A DNA stretch of 64,000 nucleotides from Nemorincola caseinilytica (GCF_039540515.1 NZ_BAABFA010000014.1:77267-141266), one strand, 5' to 3'. Positions 43,842-53,658 are shown, numbered from the stretch's first letter. Translations and numbers: made by a program. The notes: generated by a model from the sequence alone, not told the origin.

Positions 43842-44852
43842 TCATATGCCGCGTATCCTTCTGACGAAAGTACGCAGTGCATTGGCATCCCATTTTGCGA
43901 AGCGGCCACGCTGCACCACCAGCTCATTGGCATGTGGTAGTTGAGGGTAGTAGTAGAAAACACAACTGGGCGTACTATCGGCCCAGCCTATCACCTCGCC
44001 AAAACGAAGGTCGTTGAAGATGAGGGTGTCGTGTACCAGTTGTGCAGTATAGAAGCCCTGTGAGAACCGTTTCAGGCGTTCTATGTCATCAGTGGCGGTG
44101 GCGGCGTTCAGCAGGGATGCATTGGCGCATGAATAGCGGAACCGCATGTCTCCCCTGCTATCAAGGATGGAGCGGTACCCGATGTAGAAACCCGAATCGG
44201 CCTTGGCCACTACATACCACAGCAGGTTATTGAGCGGGGTAGGCGTGCTGAAGTAGCCTTCGGGTGTGATGCCATTGCGCACCAGTTCTTTTTTGCAGTG
44301 GCTATCTACTATTTGCTTTGCGGCCACGCCCCACAGCAGGTATATGCTGCTAAGGGTGAGCGCTGTGCCTGCCCATGCCCGGCGGCGGGTATGGGTATTC
44401 TTCCTGATGGTCAGCAGTATCATGGCTATGGCGGGCCAGAGGGTAAAGAGGGGATCGGCCACGAACATGGTATTGAACGATACCCTGTAGTGGCTGAAGG
44501 GCTCGAACCAGCCGGTACCATATGCATTGAAGGCATCGAGAAAGATGTGCGTGAGCATTTGCGAGCCCCATAGCAGCAGCCATCGGCCGAAGGTCATGCC
44601 CGCGGTCTTGAACAGCCGCATACTGGCAAGCGACAGCAATGGCGCTACAATGGCCGTGAACAATAGAGAATGGGTGAACCCCCTGTGAGCGAGGAGGTCG
44701 GAGGTGAGGGGCATGAAGAAGGAGGTGACGAAATCTATATCGGGCAGGCTGTTGGCTATGGCGCCTATCACGAGCGCTTTTTTGCCTAATCGTTTACCTG
44801 CCAGCAACTCGCCGGCGCAGGCCCCCAGTACTATGTGCGTAAGCGAATCCAT
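43842..44852 (-). CDS. YdjM/LexA-regulated-type membrane-bound metal-dependent hydrolase
   Basis: The 336-residue protein begins MDSLTHIVLGACAGELLAGK and has NSLPDIDFVTSFF, LLAHRGFTHSLLFTAIV and MLTHIFLDAFNAYGTGWFEP. These His and Asp residues within membrane helices (H-x(n)-PDID-x(n)-HRGxTHS-x(n)-H-x(3)-D) are the signature of the YdjM family. About four to five helices are followed by a soluble C-terminal part. I chose ATG 44852 over a 21-codon upstream start, because the family begins at the MDSLTH motif. Its physiological substrate is unknown. Confidence 0.85.
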   Translation of the reverse strand: MDSLTHIVLGACAGELLAGKRLGKKALVIGAIANSLPDIDFVTSFFMPLTSDLLAHRGFTHSLLFTAIVAPLLSLASMRLFKTAGMTFGRWLLLWGSQMLTHIFLDAFNAYGTGWFEPFSHYRVSFNTMFVADPLFTLWPAIAMILLTIRKNTHTRRRAWAGTALTLSSIYLLWGVAAKQIVDSHCKKELVRNGITPEGYFSTPTPLNNLLWYVVAKADSGFYIGYRSILDSRGDMRFRYSCANASLLNAATATDDIERLKRFSQGFYTAQLVHDTLIFNDLRFGEVIGWADSTPSCVFYYYPQLPHANELVVQRGRFAKWDANALRTFVRRIRGI

Positions 44853-45020
44853 ACCCTGCCTCAAAATTAAAAAGTAAAATGCCAGCAGAATGATAAAATG
44901 CGCTGCAGGGAGCATATAGAATTCCCCCGGTATATCACACTATTTTCGAAGACATATATGGTGTTCGATATGTAATATCGTTGTACTTTTACCGCCTTGT
45001 AAAAATAAATGATAAATTAT

Positions 45021-47075
45021 ATGCAACTGAAAAGCAAGTTGATCGCAGGTATCGCCGTTCTGGCGATGGCATCCTGCGGACAAAAAGGTGAGGAGGCAGG
45101 TACCGCCGCCGCTCCATCTCGCAAACTGCTGGATCCGGCCAATATGGATACCACTGTGGCACCGGGAGAGAACTTCTTTATGTATGCCAATGGCGCATGG
45201 CTGAAGAACAACCCTATACCCGAGTCGAAAACGCGCTGGGGCAGCTTTAACGAGCTGGACGAGAACAATAACGAGGTACTGCACAAGCTGCTGGACTCTG
45301 CTGCCGGCGTAAAAGGCGCTGCAAAGGGTAGTGCAGCGCAGATGGTGGGCGACTTCTACCGTACGGGTATGGATAGCATGGCCATAGAAGAGGCAGGCCT
45401 TACCCCGCTGAACGGTATAATGAGGCGCATAGACGCTATAAGCGACCCGAATGCGCTGCTGGCAGAGGTAGCCCTGATGCATACACAGGGCATAGGCCAG
45501 GTGTTCGGCTTCGGGGTATCGCCCGATGATAAGAACGTTACGAGCCAGATATGCCAGTTCGGCCAGGGTGGCCTGGGTATGCCCGGCAAGGAGTACTACT
45601 TTGACAAGGACGAGCGCACTACCGCCATACGCAACGCCTACCAGGAGTATATAGTGAAAATGCTGACGCTGATGGGGCAGGATGCTACCACGGCCAAAAA
45701 GAACGGCGCCGATATATACAAGCTGGAGCTGGCACTGGCAGGTGCATCTATGACGCGTGTGGATATGCGCGACCCATATAAGCTGTACAACAAGTTCAGC
45801 ATAGACGGCATCAACAAGCTGACCCCCGGTATAGAGTGGAAGGGCCTGCTGCAGAACCTGAAGGTGACCGGACAGGACTCTATAATAGTAGGTATGCCTG
45901 CATTCTTCGTACAACTGTCGAAGCAACTGAAGGCTACCGCGCTGGAAACATGGAAAGTATACCTGAAGTACCATACGGTGAACGATATGGCCTCTTTCCT
46001 GAGCGCCCAGTTCGATACTACCCGTTTTGCGTTCTACGGCCGCAGCATGCGTGGCCAGAAGGCACAGGAAGTACGCTGGAAGCGTGTACTGCAACTGGTA
46101 GATGGCAGCATAGGCGAACTGCTGGGCCAGATGTATGTGGACCGCACCTTCAAACCAGAGGCCAAGAAGCGCATGCTGGAGCTGGTGGGTAACCTGCAGC
46201 AGACCTATGCAGAGCGCATACAGCGCCTGGACTGGATGAGCAACGAGACCAAGCAGAAGGCCATGGTGAAGCTGAACGGCTTTATGAAGAAGATAGGATA
46301 TCCTGATAAGTGGAAGGATTATAGCGCATTATCCATAAATGGTAATGACTATGTGGCAAATATCATCGCATCGTCTCAGTGGGGATATAACTATAATATA
46401 TCGCGGCTGGGCAAACCAGTGGACAGGACCGAATGGCAGATGACCCCTCCTACAGTGAACGCATACTACAACCCTGCCTTCAACGAGATAGTGTTCCCTG
46501 CGGGCATACTGCAGTATCCTTTCTTTGACGAGAATGCCGATGATGCAGTGAACTATGGTGGTATAGGTGGCGTGATAGGCCATGAAATGACCCATGGCTT
46601 TGACGACCAGGGCCGTCTTTACAATGCCGATGGCAACCTGAGCAACTGGTGGACATCGGAAGACTCGACCAACTTTACTACCAAGGCCAATGTGGTAGTG
46701 ACCATGTATGGCAATATAGCCGCGCTGGACAGCACCCACATAAACGGGCAGCTGACAGAGGGCGAGAACCTTGCCGACCTGGGTGGCATCAGTATAGCTT
46801 ATGAGGCCTTCAAGAAGACCAAACAGGGCCAGGGCAATGAGAAAATAGACGGCCTTACCCCCGACCAGCGCTTCTTCCTGAGCTGGGCACAGGTATGGCG
46901 TGCCAATACAAGGCCCGAAGAAATGGCCCAGAGGCTGAAAACAGACCCTCACTCGCCCAACGAGTTCAGGTGCAATGTGCCTGTAAGCAATATGGAGGCT
47001 TGGTACAAGGCGTTCAATGTAAAGCCGGGCGACAAAATGTACCGTGCTGAGAACGAGCGTGCTATGGTGTGGTAA
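45021..47075 (+). CDS. M13-family zinc metallopeptidase (PepO/neprilysin-like), lipoprotein
   Basis: About 684 residues. The N-terminus MQLKSKLIAGIAVLAMASCG is a lipoprotein signal with the lipidated Cys at the end, so the enzyme should be anchored in the envelope. The M13_N helical region follows (PGENFFMYANGAWLKNNPIP), then the peptidase M13 domain with the zinc site GVIGHEMTHGFDDQGRLYN, the third ligand in ENLADLGGISIAYEAF, and the C-terminal VSNMEAWYKAFNVKPGDKMY. All are intact. ATG 45009 is an equally close alternative start, four codons upstream. It degrades small peptides in homologs. It is monocistronic, with a strong terminator at 47105. Confidence 0.93.
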   Translation: MQLKSKLIAGIAVLAMASCGQKGEEAGTAAAPSRKLLDPANMDTTVAPGENFFMYANGAWLKNNPIPESKTRWGSFNELDENNNEVLHKLLDSAAGVKGAAKGSAAQMVGDFYRTGMDSMAIEEAGLTPLNGIMRRIDAISDPNALLAEVALMHTQGIGQVFGFGVSPDDKNVTSQICQFGQGGLGMPGKEYYFDKDERTTAIRNAYQEYIVKMLTLMGQDATTAKKNGADIYKLELALAGASMTRVDMRDPYKLYNKFSIDGINKLTPGIEWKGLLQNLKVTGQDSIIVGMPAFFVQLSKQLKATALETWKVYLKYHTVNDMASFLSAQFDTTRFAFYGRSMRGQKAQEVRWKRVLQLVDGSIGELLGQMYVDRTFKPEAKKRMLELVGNLQQTYAERIQRLDWMSNETKQKAMVKLNGFMKKIGYPDKWKDYSALSINGNDYVANIIASSQWGYNYNISRLGKPVDRTEWQMTPPTVNAYYNPAFNEIVFPAGILQYPFFDENADDAVNYGGIGGVIGHEMTHGFDDQGRLYNADGNLSNWWTSEDSTNFTTKANVVVTMYGNIAALDSTHINGQLTEGENLADLGGISIAYEAFKKTKQGQGNEKIDGLTPDQRFFLSWAQVWRANTRPEEMAQRLKTDPHSPNEFRCNVPVSNMEAWYKAFNVKPGDKMYRAENERAMVW

Positions 47076-47104
47076 TAGTTACCGCCGCTATAAAGGTAAT
47101 ATAT

Positions 47105-47149
47105 GAACGGCCGGTGGTCTTACGAAGAACGCCGGCCGTTCTTCTTTTT
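47105..47149 (+). terminator. Hairpin terminator after the M13 peptidase gene
   Basis: GAACGGCCGG (47105-47114) pairs perfectly with CCGGCCGTTC (47132-47141), followed by TTCTTTTTA. It lies 30 bases after the stop. Confidence 0.85.
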
Positions 47150-47308
47150 AAATGAAGAAATAATATATTTATTCCATAGCCAACCCAGAATGAAAAGTAT
47201 GCTGTCTATGTTACCGGATATGCCCACCATGTTCTCTGTTTTTTACGAGAATATTATGATTTGATAGTGATAAACATTATTTTTAGATCAGTAAATCGTT
47301 AAATGCAT

Positions 47309-50300
47309 ATGAAAAAACATTTGCTACGCATCTTGACCATAGGTTTCGTACTGGCTCTTACAAATTCGGCTTACGCACAGATAGTGGGTACCAACTGCTT
47401 TGTACAGGGTACATTCCTGGATATTGGGATGAACAGGAACGCTTCTTTTGGTGCATGTAATGGCAATGGCGCTATCCCGGGCTCTTACCATAGGCACAGT
47501 ACTGCAGGCGCTCCACCAACGGGTACCAACCTGGCCGAGACATACGATTATGGTCATGACGGCTGGGCTACAGGTGCACCTGTGTTCATGGGTGATTATA
47601 CTTATCCCGGTTCTCCGTTCGAGGGTTGGGAGATACAGATAGGTACTGCCCGCTCACAGGCGTTCCAGAACTGCGGTGGTACTTTTACCAACGTAGGCGG
47701 TGCAACTATGACCGGTAACCATACCGCATATTCAAGTGCAGGTGGTGTGGCCCTGGGTGTATGGGACGGTACCTTTACCAGCGGTGGCGGCAACCTGGCC
47801 ATACGCCAGACCACCAGCGTGGACCTGGGCGGCTCTGCTGTGATAGTGACCACTGTACTGCGCAATACCGGCGCAGCAGCTACAGGCCCTGTATATTATA
47901 TGCGTTCCTGCGACCCCGATAACGACCAGACATGGCCCGGCGGCGGCTTCTGGACCACCAACCAGATAGTACACCAGAACGAAGATGCCCGTCACAGGGT
48001 GCTGGTATCATCGCGCGGTGCTACAGGTACAGCTTCTTACATGTCTCTGGGTACCAAAGACTGCCGTGCAAGGTGCGGTATATATGGCGGCTGGCCTATG
48101 CCATCAGGTGCAGACCTGGCCAGTGTATGGGCAGGCACCTATGGCGGTGGTACTTACGGCCCTGTAGGTGCTACATCGGATGGTGACATAGCGATAGAAC
48201 TGACCTACAACCTGGGCTCTATACCTGCAGGTGACAGCACAGTGCTTTCTTACGCCTACATATTCAATGGCAATCTGGGTATAGACAGCGCATTCCCCGA
48301 TCCGCAGATAGTGGTGAACGGCGTTCCCAAAATATCATGGGCTCCTCCTACTCCCAACTATGATACTTTCGACTTCTGCCAGTTTCCCGGCCTCACTTCC
48401 ATCAACGTAGACCTGCTGAATGCGGATACAAGGAGCTGGAGCTGGAGCAAGTGGACATGGTCTCCCGGCACAGGTCTTTCGGCTACTACAGGTACGCATG
48501 TTACCATATCGGCCGGTGGTCTGCCTCCTATGATCACCTACACCATCACAGGTACGGATAGCGCTACGGGTATGTATTCATGTCATAACAAGGTGTTCTA
48601 CCTTACCATACTCACCTGTAATTCTGCTACCAGCAATAACCCCTGCCTTGGTGATACCATATTCCTGAACGCACCGGGCGATTCGCTGGGCGCTACATAC
48701 CAGTGGTATGGCCCTGCACCGTTCACTACCGTATTCGCTACTACGCAGTCGCACACTATACTAGGTGCTACTCCGGCACACTCTGGCGTGTACACTGTGA
48801 TAAAGACGGTGGGAGGCGTACCCGATACATCTACCACTACAGTGCAGGTATACCTGCCCGCAGACCCAACTGTAGCAAGCAACCAACCGGATTGCGCACC
48901 TATAGTAGACCCGCTGACACTATCGGTATCGACAGACTCTGTGGTGAACGCATGGTCTTGGTCGGGCCCGGGAGGATTCACCTCAACGTTACCAAATCCG
49001 GCTGTCAGTCCGTTCGACTCGTCGCTGCAGGGATACTATGCTGTAACTGTGACCACTACCCATGGTTGTAAGAGCTCTGACTCGGTGCTTGTAAAACCCG
49101 GCCCTGTTGCCGACTTCGACTTCGTAAGGCATCCCGGCTGTCCGAATGACACGGTATTCGTTGACAATACATCGGTACATGGCGCTACATTCGAATGGTC
49201 GTTCGGTGATGGCAGCAAGAGTTTCGACAAAGAGCCCGGCATGCATGTCTACAACCCGAACAATGGGGTGCATACAGTAACGCTTACGGCTACCAGCTCT
49301 AACGGCTGTAAGAGCACTCATACCGAGGTAGTGGACATGACCCATACTGTAACTGCCGACTTCGACTTTGTGGATGATACGATATGTAACGGTACGCCCC
49401 TGGCTATAACAGACCTGTCATCGTCTACCAATAGCAGTGCTCCTGCCGGTCTGTCTAGCCATATGTGGACATATGAAGGCGGACATACAGATAATACGAA
49501 CGGCAGCCCTGCTACCTATACCTTTGCCAGCGAGGGTGTATATGATGTGACACTGGATGTTGTGGACCTTATAGGTTGTCCCGCATCGGTTACCAAAACT
49601 GCCTATGTGCTGCAGCCGTACATACACTCTATAAAGGATAGCTCGTTCTGCCTGTCTATGCCAATGCCACTGTGGCTTGATATACGCAGTGAGACAGTAG
49701 ATCCCGGGTATGACTATGACTATGTATGGACACCGGCTATAGGCCTGAGCTCATCGACAATAAAAGAACCTGTGTTCGATGCTGTAGGTAGCTTCACCTA
49801 TACCATCACGGCTACTATGCAGCATGAGGGTTGCGTGGCTACACATGTGATGACCCTGAACTCTACACTGCCCAAGCAGATACTGAACGTGACAGATGAC
49901 ACGAAGATCTACTACGGCCAGAGCGTACAGCTGAATGCAGAGAATACACTGTTCTACCAGTGGGCGCCTAACGATGGCAGCCTCACCAACCCGAACATCA
50001 ACAACCCTGTAGCTACGCCTACCGTTACTACCACATACACGGTATATGGTATGGACTTCTACGGCTGCCGCGATACAGCATATGTAACGGTAATAGTAGA
50101 TAGCTCGCAGACAGAATTCATACCAAGCGGCTTTACGCCGAACGGCGATGGCCTGAACGATGTGTTCCGTCCTGTAGGTTCCATATATCATACAATGGTA
50201 GAGATGAGGGTGTACAACCGCTGGGGACAACAGGTGTTCTACACCAACAACAAAGAACTGTCTTGGGATGGTACTTTCGAAGGCAAGCCATGTGACATAG

Positions 50301-50386
50301 GCACTTATCACTACTCGATAATAGTAGCCCGTCCCGGTCACGATCATAACCAGGTAATAAAAGGAGAAGTGACACTAATAAGATAG
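47309..50386 (+). CDS. Secreted PKD-domain protein with gliding-motility-associated C-terminal domain
   Basis: About 1025 residues. A signal peptide (MKKHLLRILTIGFVLALTNS, AYAQ) is followed by a beta-rich N-terminal half, then PKD/Ig-like modules: one contains FEWSFGDGSKSFDKEPGMHVY and another MWTYEGGHTDNTNGSPATYT. The end IPSGFTPNGDGLNDVFRPVG and MRVYNRWGQQVFYTNNKEL with SWDGTFEGKPCDIGTYHY is the CHU_C/gliding-motility C-terminal domain that directs export by the type IX secretion system. It is probably a surface or secreted adhesin-like protein. Start 47303 (two codons earlier) is possible. A hairpin terminator follows at 50408. Confidence 0.9.
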   Translation: MKKHLLRILTIGFVLALTNSAYAQIVGTNCFVQGTFLDIGMNRNASFGACNGNGAIPGSYHRHSTAGAPPTGTNLAETYDYGHDGWATGAPVFMGDYTYPGSPFEGWEIQIGTARSQAFQNCGGTFTNVGGATMTGNHTAYSSAGGVALGVWDGTFTSGGGNLAIRQTTSVDLGGSAVIVTTVLRNTGAAATGPVYYMRSCDPDNDQTWPGGGFWTTNQIVHQNEDARHRVLVSSRGATGTASYMSLGTKDCRARCGIYGGWPMPSGADLASVWAGTYGGGTYGPVGATSDGDIAIELTYNLGSIPAGDSTVLSYAYIFNGNLGIDSAFPDPQIVVNGVPKISWAPPTPNYDTFDFCQFPGLTSINVDLLNADTRSWSWSKWTWSPGTGLSATTGTHVTISAGGLPPMITYTITGTDSATGMYSCHNKVFYLTILTCNSATSNNPCLGDTIFLNAPGDSLGATYQWYGPAPFTTVFATTQSHTILGATPAHSGVYTVIKTVGGVPDTSTTTVQVYLPADPTVASNQPDCAPIVDPLTLSVSTDSVVNAWSWSGPGGFTSTLPNPAVSPFDSSLQGYYAVTVTTTHGCKSSDSVLVKPGPVADFDFVRHPGCPNDTVFVDNTSVHGATFEWSFGDGSKSFDKEPGMHVYNPNNGVHTVTLTATSSNGCKSTHTEVVDMTHTVTADFDFVDDTICNGTPLAITDLSSSTNSSAPAGLSSHMWTYEGGHTDNTNGSPATYTFASEGVYDVTLDVVDLIGCPASVTKTAYVLQPYIHSIKDSSFCLSMPMPLWLDIRSETVDPGYDYDYVWTPAIGLSSSTIKEPVFDAVGSFTYTITATMQHEGCVATHVMTLNSTLPKQILNVTDDTKIYYGQSVQLNAENTLFYQWAPNDGSLTNPNINNPVATPTVTTTYTVYGMDFYGCRDTAYVTVIVDSSQTEFIPSGFTPNGDGLNDVFRPVGSIYHTMVEMRVYNRWGQQVFYTNNKELSWDGTFEGKPCDIGTYHYSIIVARPGHDHNQVIKGEVTLIR

Positions 50387-50407
50387 TGTACCGATATACT
50401 TGAAGTG

Positions 50408-50440
50408 ACAGGCCCTGTACTATACAGGGCCTGTTCTTTA
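50408..50440 (+). terminator. Hairpin terminator after the T9SS PKD protein gene
   Basis: ACAGGCCCTGTA (50408-50419) pairs perfectly with TACAGGGCCTGT (50423-50434), with TTCTTTA after it. Confidence 0.82.
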
Positions 50441-50797
50441 GATGTAGGGAAAAATGTAAATGACCTGTTAATTGTTGGTTAAATCAAAAAAGTTAATTAA
50501 ATTTGTGACGTTCTCTATTTGGCAGATAGTATCTACATGAAGAGATAAGATATTCAAACTCATTTTTAAGAGTTTCGTTTCAACAAGGGGTAAGGTTCTT
50601 TTTTTTCAAATCAAGGGCCGAAATGAAAAAAAGAGCGTGGTAAAACACGCTCTTTTTATTTTGAATACTGTGCTGCGTACAATTGATACACAGTAAGTTG
50701 TGGACGTATGCAGGTAGCCTTTGTGACCAGTGATGTGCAAGGCGCTGTGGTATGGGCCACTCTTTTTATGTATACATTTCGGGCTTACATTTGATGT
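50441..50797. other. Intergenic region with a bidirectional hairpin
   Basis: No gene is supported in this stretch. It holds an AT-rich segment and the hairpin at 50628-50657, and probably the promoter of the thioesterase gene, but no exact TAnnTTTG with a proper TTTG was found close to its start. Confidence 0.5.
50628..50657. terminator. Bidirectional terminator-like hairpin
   Basis: AAAAAGAGCGTG (50628-50639) pairs perfectly with CACGCTCTTTTT (50646-50657) around a 6-base loop, so both directions carry a T-run. No gene ends close to it, so it may close an unannotated short transcript from the 50.45-50.6 kb region. Confidence 0.65.
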
Positions 50798-51229
50798 ATG
50801 GATAACACGCCTCAGCAGGTGCTGAACACAATGCTTGATAAAGATCGGTTCAGCGAATGGCTTGGCATCATTGTTGATGAGTATAAAGAAGGGTATTGCC
50901 GCCTGCACTTTGTGATACGGCAGGAGATGCTGAACGGTTTTGGTATAGCGCATGGCGGTATCCTGTTCTCGGCTGCCGACAGCGCCTTTGCCTTTGCATG
51001 CAACTCGCATGGCAGACTCAGTGTGGCGCTGGATGTGAGCATCAGTTTTGTGCGTACCGCCACGGCGGACGAGGTGATGACGGTAGAGGCCAGAGAGATA
51101 CACAATGGCAACAGAACAGGCTTCTATGACATCACTGTTGTAAATGAGCGGCAAGAAGTAGTGGCACTGTTCAAAGGCACGGCCTACCGCACCGGGAAAA
51201 TGGTATGTGATGATAGCCCGGCCACATAA
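50798..51229 (+). CDS. PaaI-like hotdog-fold acyl-CoA thioesterase
   Basis: The 143-residue protein has the hotdog thioesterase core NGFGIAHGGILFSAADSAFA, in which the HGG and following Asp are the catalytic and CoA-binding elements, and SFVRTATADEVMTVEAREIH. This matches PaaI-type hydroxyphenylacetyl-CoA thioesterase. No other phenylacetate genes are near, so a general role in releasing CoA from aromatic or medium-chain thioesters is more likely than a dedicated pathway. It stands alone before the OB-fold gene. Confidence 0.85.
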   Translation: MDNTPQQVLNTMLDKDRFSEWLGIIVDEYKEGYCRLHFVIRQEMLNGFGIAHGGILFSAADSAFAFACNSHGRLSVALDVSISFVRTATADEVMTVEAREIHNGNRTGFYDITVVNERQEVVALFKGTAYRTGKMVCDDSPAT

Positions 51230-51270
51230 TGAGGCAGAGTATAAAAAAATCATAAGCATCAGGTAAGGAG

Positions 51271-51660
51271 ATGGCAAGGAAGATAATATTGGCTGTTTTG
51301 GCGCTGGTACTGATCGGTGTAGGTACAGGTATATATTTGTGGTACAAACCACATGCTACCGTAGATAATAAAAAGGGTATAGAAGTGACGGCACAGGCAC
51401 TGGCGCAGGCATATACGAACAATGAAGCACAGGCCAACACACTGTACCTGAACAAAGTAATAGAAGTGACCGGCAGTGTAACGGAAACAGAGCAGAACCA
51501 GGATGGCGGCCTGATGGTGATACTGGACAATGACGTACAATGTGCCCTGCGCGAAAAGGGTATACAGACAAGCAAGGGCCAGACGCTGACGATAAAGGGG
51601 TTCTGCTCGGGCAATGGTATGCTGGGCGTGTCGCTGACCGATTGCATCATAAAAGAATAG
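51271..51660 (+). CDS. Membrane-anchored OB-fold (tRNA_anti-like) protein
   Basis: The 129-residue protein has one N-terminal membrane helix (KIILAVLALVLIGVGTGIYL) and then a small beta-barrel of the tRNA_anti-like OB fold (TLYLNKVIEVTGSVTETEQN, GLMVILDNDVQCALREKG, GQTLTIKGFCSGNGMLGVSL). Such proteins are frequent in Bacteroidota just before a cytochrome-like lipoprotein and YceI, as here: the next genes on the same strand start 29 and 430 bases later. The function is unknown. Confidence 0.78.
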   Translation: MARKIILAVLALVLIGVGTGIYLWYKPHATVDNKKGIEVTAQALAQAYTNNEAQANTLYLNKVIEVTGSVTETEQNQDGGLMVILDNDVQCALREKGIQTSKGQTLTIKGFCSGNGMLGVSLTDCIIKE

Positions 51661-51689
51661 AAGAGCGTATCTAAAAAACACTTCGATAG

Positions 51690-52061
51690 ATGAGGAAGAT
51701 ACTGGCAGTAGCGGCAATAGCTATGATAGCAACAGGCTGCTATAACGACAAGTATGAAGAACTATACCCGAAGGGTACGGTGGTATGCGATACGACCACT
51801 GTTGCCTTTGCCGGGGATATAAAGCCGATACTCGATAGCAAATGTAATACCTCGGGTTGCCATGATGCGGCGACCGCATCGGGTGGATATAACTTCACCA
51901 CACATGCGGGCGTGCAGCCGGCAATGCTGAACGGTCGTATACTGGGCAGCGTGAAGTGGATGTCGGGCTTTTCGGCCATGCCAAAGGACCTGCCCAAATT
52001 ATCGCAATGCGAGATAGATAAAATGACCCGCTGGATGAACCAGGGCGCACTTAATAACTGA
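51690..52061 (+). CDS. Cytochrome c-like lipoprotein with CX4CH motif
   Basis: The 123-residue protein has a lipoprotein signal (MRKILAVAAIAMIATGCYND) and a core DIKPILDSKCNTSGCHDAAT. The CNTSGCH segment is a C-x4-C-H motif, a variant of the usual CxxCH haem-binding site. PILDSKC before it and MTRWMNQGA near the end fit small c-type cytochrome domains. It is likely exported and anchored in the envelope. It is followed by YceI and a DUF5777 beta-barrel protein, suggesting a small redox or periplasmic operon. Haem attachment is an inference. Confidence 0.72.
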   Translation: MRKILAVAAIAMIATGCYNDKYEELYPKGTVVCDTTTVAFAGDIKPILDSKCNTSGCHDAATASGGYNFTTHAGVQPAMLNGRILGSVKWMSGFSAMPKDLPKLSQCEIDKMTRWMNQGALNN

Positions 52062-52091
52062 TACCCATCAATGGACATAAACAGCAAGACC

Positions 52092-52652
52092 ATGAAAAGA
52101 ATAATGCTAATAGCATGCCTGCTGGCAGGCGTCGGCACAGCTACCAGGGCACAGGTGTATATGGCCCGTACAGCCCATGTATCGTTCAACGCTACGGCTG
52201 CAGGATCGCCGGAGAAGATAGAGGCAGTGAACAATGAGGTAGCCAGCAAGCTGGATAAGGCTACAGGCAGGCTGGGTTTCCAGGTGCCGGTGAAGAGCTT
52301 CAAATTCGAGCGTGCGCTGATGCAGGAGCACTTCAATGAGAACTACATGGAGAGCGACAAATACCCGAGGGCGGAGTTCGACGGTATGGTGAGCAATATA
52401 GCAGATGTGAACACCAACAATGATGGTACATACAATGTGAAGGTAAGCGGGAAACTGACCATACACGGTGTGACGAAGGAGGTGAGTGTGCCCGGCACAG
52501 TGACCGTAAAGAGAGGGCAGCTGGTAATGAGCGCGAAATTCAATGTAAGACTGGCAGACCATAAGATAAACGTACCCTCGGTAGTGGCCGACAAGGTAGC
52601 CAAGGAAGCCGTAGTGACGATAGAGAGCGCCCTGAACGTGGTGCGTAAGTGA
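52092..52652 (+). CDS. YceI-family periplasmic lipid-binding protein
   Basis: About 186 residues. An N-terminal signal peptide (MKRIMLIACLLAGVGTATRA) precedes the YceI lipocalin-like barrel: VYMARTAHVSFNATAAGSPE, SFKFERALMQEHFNENYMES, YPRAEFDGMVSNIADVNTNN and GKLTIHGVTKEVSVPGTVTV. These are standard YceI landmarks. Relatives bind polyisoprenoids. An upstream Met at 52071 is possible but the signal peptide is cleaner from 52092. It lies 30 bases after the cytochrome-like gene and 73 before the DUF5777 gene on the same strand. Confidence 0.87.
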   Translation: MKRIMLIACLLAGVGTATRAQVYMARTAHVSFNATAAGSPEKIEAVNNEVASKLDKATGRLGFQVPVKSFKFERALMQEHFNENYMESDKYPRAEFDGMVSNIADVNTNNDGTYNVKVSGKLTIHGVTKEVSVPGTVTVKRGQLVMSAKFNVRLADHKINVPSVVADKVAKEAVVTIESALNVVRK

Positions 52653-52725
52653 CCAGGAGATACAAGCATGTATGAGACCGGCCGGCAGCCATCCGGCAAA
52701 ATAATAACTACACTCAAAACACATT

Positions 52726-53655
52726 ATGCGTAAAGCATCTATACTTTCTGTTGCACTGCTGTGTACCTATGTTACATCGTTCGGCCAGGGCGGTTTTATG
52801 GACGACATGAACGACAGTGCCGCAACGAAGAAGAAAGAACCTGTAACAGCCACCTTCAAGGCCACACGCATCATAAACAGCAGTACGGTAGAGAACCTGG
52901 CACATGGTGTGCTGGACTTCAGGATACTGCACCGCTTCGGGCGGGTAAGCGATGGCATGGAGAACTTCTTTGGGATAGACAACGCCACCACCCGCATAGG
53001 GCTGGACTATGGTGTGACCCGCTGGCTGATGGTGGGTATAGGCCACAATACGCTGGGCAAAACGAATGACGGTTTTCTGAAAGTAAAACTGCTGTCGCAG
53101 AAAGCGGAAGGTATGCCCATATCGCTTTCTTATATGGCCGGTATGGGGCTGCGTGGCGATAAGGCGCCTGCACTGCCGCCCGGAATGGATTTCCTGTTCA
53201 CTAACCGTATGGGTTTTGTACACCAGGTGCTGATAGCGCGCAAGTTCAACAGCAAGTTGTCGCTGCAGCTAATGCCCGGCGTGGTGCATATGAACCTTGT
53301 GGACAGCTCTAAAGACGATAATACCATGTTCTCTGTAGGTGTGGGCGGTCGTTACAAGGTAAGCAGGCGAGTGGCCATAACCGCCGAATACTATTACCGC
53401 ATCAACAATGCCGATATGCTGGCAGCAGGCGCCACAACATACAATAGCTTATCGGTAGGGGCCGATATAGAGACGGGTGGGCATGTGTTCCAACTGTTCT
53501 TTACCAACTCTAACGGTATGACGGAGCGTGTGTTCATAAACCAGACCACAGATACCTGGACGAAGGGACACCTGCACTTCGGGTTCAATATCTCCAGGGT
53601 GTTCACGGTGGTGAGACCTAAGGAATTCAAGAAGGGCGCTGCCGATAAATGGTAG
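52726..53655 (+). CDS. DUF5777-family outer-membrane beta-barrel-like protein
   Basis: The 309-residue protein has a signal peptide (MRKASILSVALLCTYVTSFG) and repeated amphipathic strands typical of an outer-membrane barrel: KATRIINSSTVENLAHGVLD, FRILHRFGRVSDGMENFFGI, TTRIGLDYGVTRWLMVGIGH. These openings are diagnostic of DUF5777. Members occur next to YceI and cytochrome-like lipoproteins in Bacteroidota, matching the two upstream genes. The function is unknown. Its stop is 3 bases from the converging asparagine synthase gene. Confidence 0.83.
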   Translation: MRKASILSVALLCTYVTSFGQGGFMDDMNDSAATKKKEPVTATFKATRIINSSTVENLAHGVLDFRILHRFGRVSDGMENFFGIDNATTRIGLDYGVTRWLMVGIGHNTLGKTNDGFLKVKLLSQKAEGMPISLSYMAGMGLRGDKAPALPPGMDFLFTNRMGFVHQVLIARKFNSKLSLQLMPGVVHMNLVDSSKDDNTMFSVGVGGRYKVSRRVAITAEYYYRINNADMLAAGATTYNSLSVGADIETGGHVFQLFFTNSNGMTERVFINQTTDTWTKGHLHFGFNISRVFTVVRPKEFKKGAADKW

Positions 53656-53658
53656 ACC

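Noticed and set aside
44940..46094. Minus-strand frame of 384 codons
   Set aside because: It lies antisense within the M13 peptidase gene, which has all catalytic motifs; the antisense product is His/Cys-rich low-complexity text without a domain.
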